From: Sipunculus nudus
Lineage: Eukaryota; Annelida; Sipuncula; Golfingiida; Sipunculidae
DNA: 64,000 bases
Reading direction: 5' to 3'
Assembly (NCBI GenBank): GCA_026874595.1
Contig: CM049310.1
Location: forward strand, 81,948,556-82,012,555
The translations under genes were made by a program, and so were the position numbers. Each line of letters begins with the position of its first letter. Position 1 is the first letter of the stretch. Shown here piece by piece: positions 60,401-64,000 of the stretch. The notes under the pieces are model-generated. The model made no database searches, was not told the origin of the DNA, and was given only the letters and a program-made list of their open reading frames with translations.

Positions 60401-62670
60401 TCTGGCCTTCCTTTGGTTTGCGACGCGTGACCCAAGTTCTGACCCCTCTGTTATTACACAGTCGGATATTGACATGGTCTGGTTGAGCCTGAGCAATGAT
60501 GGAGGTAAGGAATATAGGGTTTAGTTGGAGACCGCAGTCAGGAGACCATCTACATGCTATAAAATAACACTATATTCAGTTGTTTTCAATAATTCAGAAT
60601 ATGAGTCAGCATGTATTACTGTCCACAAACTATTACGTACGGACTGTAGTTTGTTCATCATCTTTATAACTCTGTGATTTGCTGGTTACATTCTTGCCTG
60701 CTCATTGTGTAGGCTGTCAGAACTGCTTGTTATAGTCAATTTACATTAATAGAATGCCACCTCTTGGTATCGTCATCTCTGCTCAAAAGACTCCTTCCCC
60801 TGAAGAATAATTCAAGCATACATTAATAGACATTGTGTTCTGTTTGTTACTTGCTCGAAAAGTAAATTAAACTTGGTGGAATTTACCCAATCAATGACCC
60901 TTTCTCTTTGCTGAATTTTTTCCTTATGAAGGGCGTTCTATCTAATATCCAGTTCGTGCTCACTTGCCATCCACTGAGCTGATCAGAATGTAATTATATT
61001 AAAGATATATGCATATAAAGATATATTAAAAGTATGTATTTACCTATTCAGGTACTGAAGTAGTGGTATGCTTGAGCTTTTTACTACATTGAGAGCTAGA
61101 TTTGCAAAACACAACCAACAGATTAATACATCTCATCGGATGCATTGTAGTTAGTTTCACCTGTGAGCTTTAGCCGTGTTGCGGCGTTCGTCTAACAGAT
61201 TTTCTCCACATTTTGTATGAACCTGTATAATGTTTCAAGTGATCGCATTCGCATTATTTATGGTGCCTACTAATTATTTATTGGTCCTGTGTGCATTACG
61301 TATTTTGATTGCTCACTAACTGACACACTTTGGGCACTTCGGCTAAGGAAGAAATCATGGTGACCCAATCAAAAACATAAAGCAATGGGCCCCATCTGGA
61401 TATATATATCACTGTCATCGTGCACATAATGAAGAAAATTTGCCTAATTAATTTTTCAGAACGAACAGACACATTTGCCATGGTCTTATTATGTCACATG
61501 TTCTATTAAATTCAGACACAACGGGTAGCTCTCCTCACCAAACGCTGTACTAATAAGGAATTTATTTTGCAAATATATTCATCTGAATGAAAACGTGTCA
61601 CATGATAAATTTGGATGATATATCAATTGATAAAAATTTAATGAATCCATGAAGTTTTTTTATGTTCAACAATTAGCAGCCATTAACGTGTCGGCAGGCA
61701 TTGAACATACAATTATGAAAGGAAAAGGTTGGTCAGCATGTATAGGTAGCCCAATAATGACCCTGCGAACACGCGAAATTTAAGGAGAGTCAGTCCGACA
61801 AATTTTTAAAAGCAGACATTGGCATGGTAATGGAATCTAAACAGAGAAAAAATCACATTTTTTTAAAAAATTACCATAGAATTTACCTGATGTATGCATT
61901 TCAAAGTTACAAACTTTCAAAATTATAGAAAATATTGACTAATATTTTTATTTTCTATAAAAGTTCTCTGCAGGCTTTTAAGCAGAAATGATCTTGTCAA
62001 TTGCAAGAATTTTTCCATAAGAAATAATATTCCTAATTGTCCAAATGTCATAGGGTACAATTAAATGAGCTTTGAGTCCTTAGGTCTTTGTCGAACAACT
62101 TATATTACAAAATATAAAAACCATTAAAACAATATTGAAATATAATTTCTTTTTTTGACAGCGCTGCCATCACTTGACTTTGAACAATTCATTGACCCTC
62201 ACTACATTAACGTAAGTGCTCTTAATTAATACACACAGGACAGTAACTTTAGCAACTTATTATATATGCTGGAAGCAAATATAGAGGATTTAAACATTTG
62301 AGAGACCAGCCTGGACCTTTTTTCAATTTTTGGCGGTAAAACAATAATATTGTTAAAGCAGGTACACGGAGCTCCATTTTCGGAATATTTAATTAATATG
62401 ATGCTACGATATTGAATATCCTTATACTTTACTCAGTAAAGTATGACTTTATTTTCAAGGTATAGGTCGAGGTTCTCTGACAGAAGTATATAACCTAATA
62501 TATGAAGAATATCGTTAAGTGATCCTTCCAGTGCAAAGATGTAACAGAAGCAATTGTAAATAGATGCGGATACTTCATGAAATGCTCATGTATATTAAGA
62601 AGGAAAATCTATATAATTGCAGCTATACGATTTCATCAGTGATCCATCATGTTCAAGCGGTCGTCGCTAG
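52900..62670 (+). CDS. Secreted Cys-rich, EF-hand-like protein (gene B, five coding exons)
   Basis: Exons 52900-52952, 58878-59014, 60328-60504, 62162-62211 and 62623-62670 join in phase with GT-AG borders to encode 154 residues. Residues 1-16 (MLYLAIFLLAVGAASA) are a signal peptide. The mature protein has CTTC, TGCRIFC, a helical segment KADLQREFDNMKN, RTQMC, EADLAF, a second helical segment DIDMVWLSLSNDG to DFEQFID, and a C-terminal SCSSGRR. It aligns with gene A over its whole length (roughly 35-45% identity by eye), with six cysteines shared. The seventh Cys of gene A is Ala here. Exon phases are identical to gene A. Degenerate EF-hand pairs are the best structural guess; the function is unknown. 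AATAAA is at 62708. Confidence 0.9.
56215..57255 (-). repeat. 23-bp minisatellite
   Basis: About 45 diverged units of CTGAGCTGTGATACTGACAA plus ATA. Minus-strand frames read QLSICQYHSSVF-like repeats and are artefacts, since 23 is not a multiple of three and frames change between units. Confidence 0.92.
57400..57437. repeat. (ACT)n microsatellite
   Basis: About 12 units of ACT/CTA. Confidence 0.9.
57725..58045 (+). repeat. About 51-bp tandem repeat
   Basis: Six or so diverged units around the block GGGCCTAGAGGTAG followed by CTCAGTATGAGAA and ATCACTTATA. Confidence 0.8.
58878..59014 (+). CDS. Gene B exon 3 (CxxC and GCxxFC)
   Basis: Follows the acceptor GTTTCAACAG and ends in phase 1 before GTAAGT. 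It carries CTTC and GCRIFC, then the first helix. Confidence 0.88.
59015..60327 (+). other. Gene B intron 3
   Basis: A 1.3-kb intron with no recognised repeats. The acceptor TGTTGTTTAAG is unusual (AAG with a weak pyrimidine tract) but is forced by phase and paralogue alignment. Confidence 0.75.
60328..60504 (+). CDS. Gene B exon 4
   Basis: Encodes AGVVEEGPFTGMWMD through SLSNDG, including RTQMC and EADLAF, ending in phase 1 before GTAAGG. It is three codons longer than the gene A equivalent. Confidence 0.88.
60505..62161 (+). other. Gene B intron 4
   Basis: A 1.66-kb AT-rich intron with no repeat array, unlike intron 4 of gene A. The acceptor is CTTTTTTTGACAG. Confidence 0.75.
62162..62211 (+). 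CDS. Gene B exon 5
   Basis: Encodes ALPSLDFEQFIDPHYIN, ending in phase 0 before GTAAGT. Confidence 0.87.
62623..62670 (+). CDS. Gene B exon 6 and stop
   Basis: Encodes LYDFISDPSCSSGRR and TAG. The preceding acceptor is ATAATTGCAG. Confidence 0.88.
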   Translation, partial: LYDFISDPSCSSGRR

Positions 62671-62707
62671 GCTCAAGGTCAATGCCAGAACAGGATCCCG
62701 GAAAATG

Positions 62708-62713
62708 AATAAA
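62708..62713 (+). terminator. Gene B poly-A signal
   Basis: AATAAA lies 38 bases after the stop codon. Confidence 0.65.
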
Positions 62714-63817
62714 GAATATTTGAAACGTAAATAGTGTTTATTTTAATACCAGCATCACCTGCTACGATATACATATCTGGTCATCTTAAAGCTCATCTCT
62801 CTCCAAACAAGAGTGTAGAGAAATGTGTATGGGTATGGAATGTGTAGATTAGCAATTTGTGTGATTATGCTTGAGACTTGTGCTCAGCTTTATCAGCAAA
62901 ATTACCCCATGTATAATCATTAAGGAAATACGTGTTTTATTTGGTTTTTATCTAATAAGAAGAAAGGTTCGTTGCCAGTTTTCAGCTATTTTCTTAGAGG
63001 TAGTTGACAGCGGTTTGTAGAAAATGAGTTAGAGGTACTTTGAGGTTAGTAGACCCAAGACGTTTAATGTGACAAAATTAGCTAAACGCAACCCGATAAA
63101 TACCAAAGATATAAAGAGGGTTCAACTCTGGATTTATGTCATAGTTGAAAGAACGGATAGCCAGAATGGTCCATCCATTAGAATCCAAGATTTCACAGTA
63201 AAAATGGCAGCAAGGTACTCTTAATAAATATTAGATGAGCAGCTACGTGCTCTCAATGATGAGGATGTTGCTGCTGAAGACATGAACACGATTATATTCT
63301 TTATATATATAATAACAGATTACGATATCGTGACAAGCACAAACTCTTGTTACGGAGACAAAAAAAAATAGATTCCGCAAAACTAGGCAGCGTGAAATGT
63401 CTAGGGGAATGAATAACGAGTTTATTCTTAGAACAATCCTAAAATTACAAAACACTAAATCAATACAATTACACAGATTTTTAAGAAACAATAAAAATAT
63501 GAACATCACTAGAGTCCGGATCCTAGTCTTTGATTTCTGGATACCACGACTATCACAGTCCAACAAATAATCCTGTATAATATCTATATAAAGTCCGTAG
63601 AATATATGTAACTCTGCAATTATCGGAGTAGGTCCCTTAGACCGACGAGAAAGTCGCACCCTTTAGAGTCCCTTGGTTTCCTCCCCTTTTTTCCGGCTCT
63701 AAACACAGCCCCTATTTATAGATTTATCACCCGAAGTCCAGAAACTTCTATCGTCCAAAATGAATCAGAACGTCGGGCAAATGTCAAGCCATCGCATTAT
63801 GAACAGATACATGTATT
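62714..63817. other. Intergenic DNA downstream of gene B
   Basis: No third paralogue was found. A 138-codon minus-strand frame (63659-63243) has no recognisable domain or promoter. Confidence 0.35.
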
Positions 63818-63839
63818 AATATATATATATATATATGTA

Positions 63840-63878
<39 letters not shown>
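63818..63878. repeat. Interrupted (AT)n microsatellite
   Basis: An AT array with GTATAT interruptions near 63836-63850. Confidence 0.88.
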
Positions 63879-63880
<2 letters not shown>

Positions 63881-64000
63881 TTGTATTTAGTATTGGTATT
63901 CAGAATTTATATTTATTACATAAAAAAAAAATTATAGCACACATGTTCGGGTCTAGCTGCCAGCAATATATTCATTAATTTTTATTTGTGTTTACTTTGG

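Noticed and set aside
63243-63659. 138-codon minus-strand frame
   Set aside because: Mostly hydrophobic AT-driven codons; no domain, promoter or splice context.

Overview
This window looks like nuclear DNA from an invertebrate animal, most likely a marine mollusc. The evidence is spliced genes with GT-AG introns, abundant (AT)n, (GA)n and (AC)n microsatellites with poly-G runs, a Tx1/L1-type LINE, tRNA-derived SINE copies, and a homeobox gene of the Bari type. The species call is inference from this overall character. Most of the 64 kb is repeat-rich, AT-rich non-coding sequence, and almost no long open frame is a real gene. The genes had to be assembled from short exons by splice sites and phase.

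Layout. 977-6245 (minus) is a decayed LINE with an intact ORF1 and a frameshifted ORF2 (endonuclease, reverse transcriptase, C-terminal zinc-knuckle region). 6.2-14 kb is intergenic, with microsatellites, a 174-bp tandem duplication, a tRNA-derived SINE and a terminal-inverted-repeat (MITE-like) element. 14.0-27.1 kb holds a three-exon homeobox gene, assigned to the Bari family of the NKL group. It has a TATA box at 14987, exons at 15141-15216, 19879-20302 and 26634-26949, and a predicted protein of 271 residues. The first exon encodes a short FIL/eh1-like repressor motif. The second carries a small Cys-rich stretch and most of the homeodomain, and the third completes the homeodomain. 27-38 kb is intergenic, with satellites, a G-rich quadruplex-prone tract, a processed-retrocopy-like insertion with target-site duplication (34481-34960), and a 27-bp minisatellite.

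The most interesting part is 38.0-62.7 kb. Here two tandem paralogous genes on the plus strand encode small secreted proteins of 151 and 154 residues. Each has a TATA box, a short non-coding first exon, a signal-peptide exon, and four further coding exons with identical intron phases. The mature proteins share six cysteines and a degenerate EF-hand-like layout. I do not recognise the family. Both genes carry large arrays of short tandem repeats in the same intron, directly after the signal-peptide exon, but with unrelated repeat units (28 bp versus 23 bp and about 51 bp). In the first gene each 28-bp unit looks like a complete 3' splice site.

The homeobox gene and the secreted pair are probably functionally unrelated neighbours. 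No CRISPR array, rRNA or functional tRNA gene was seen.
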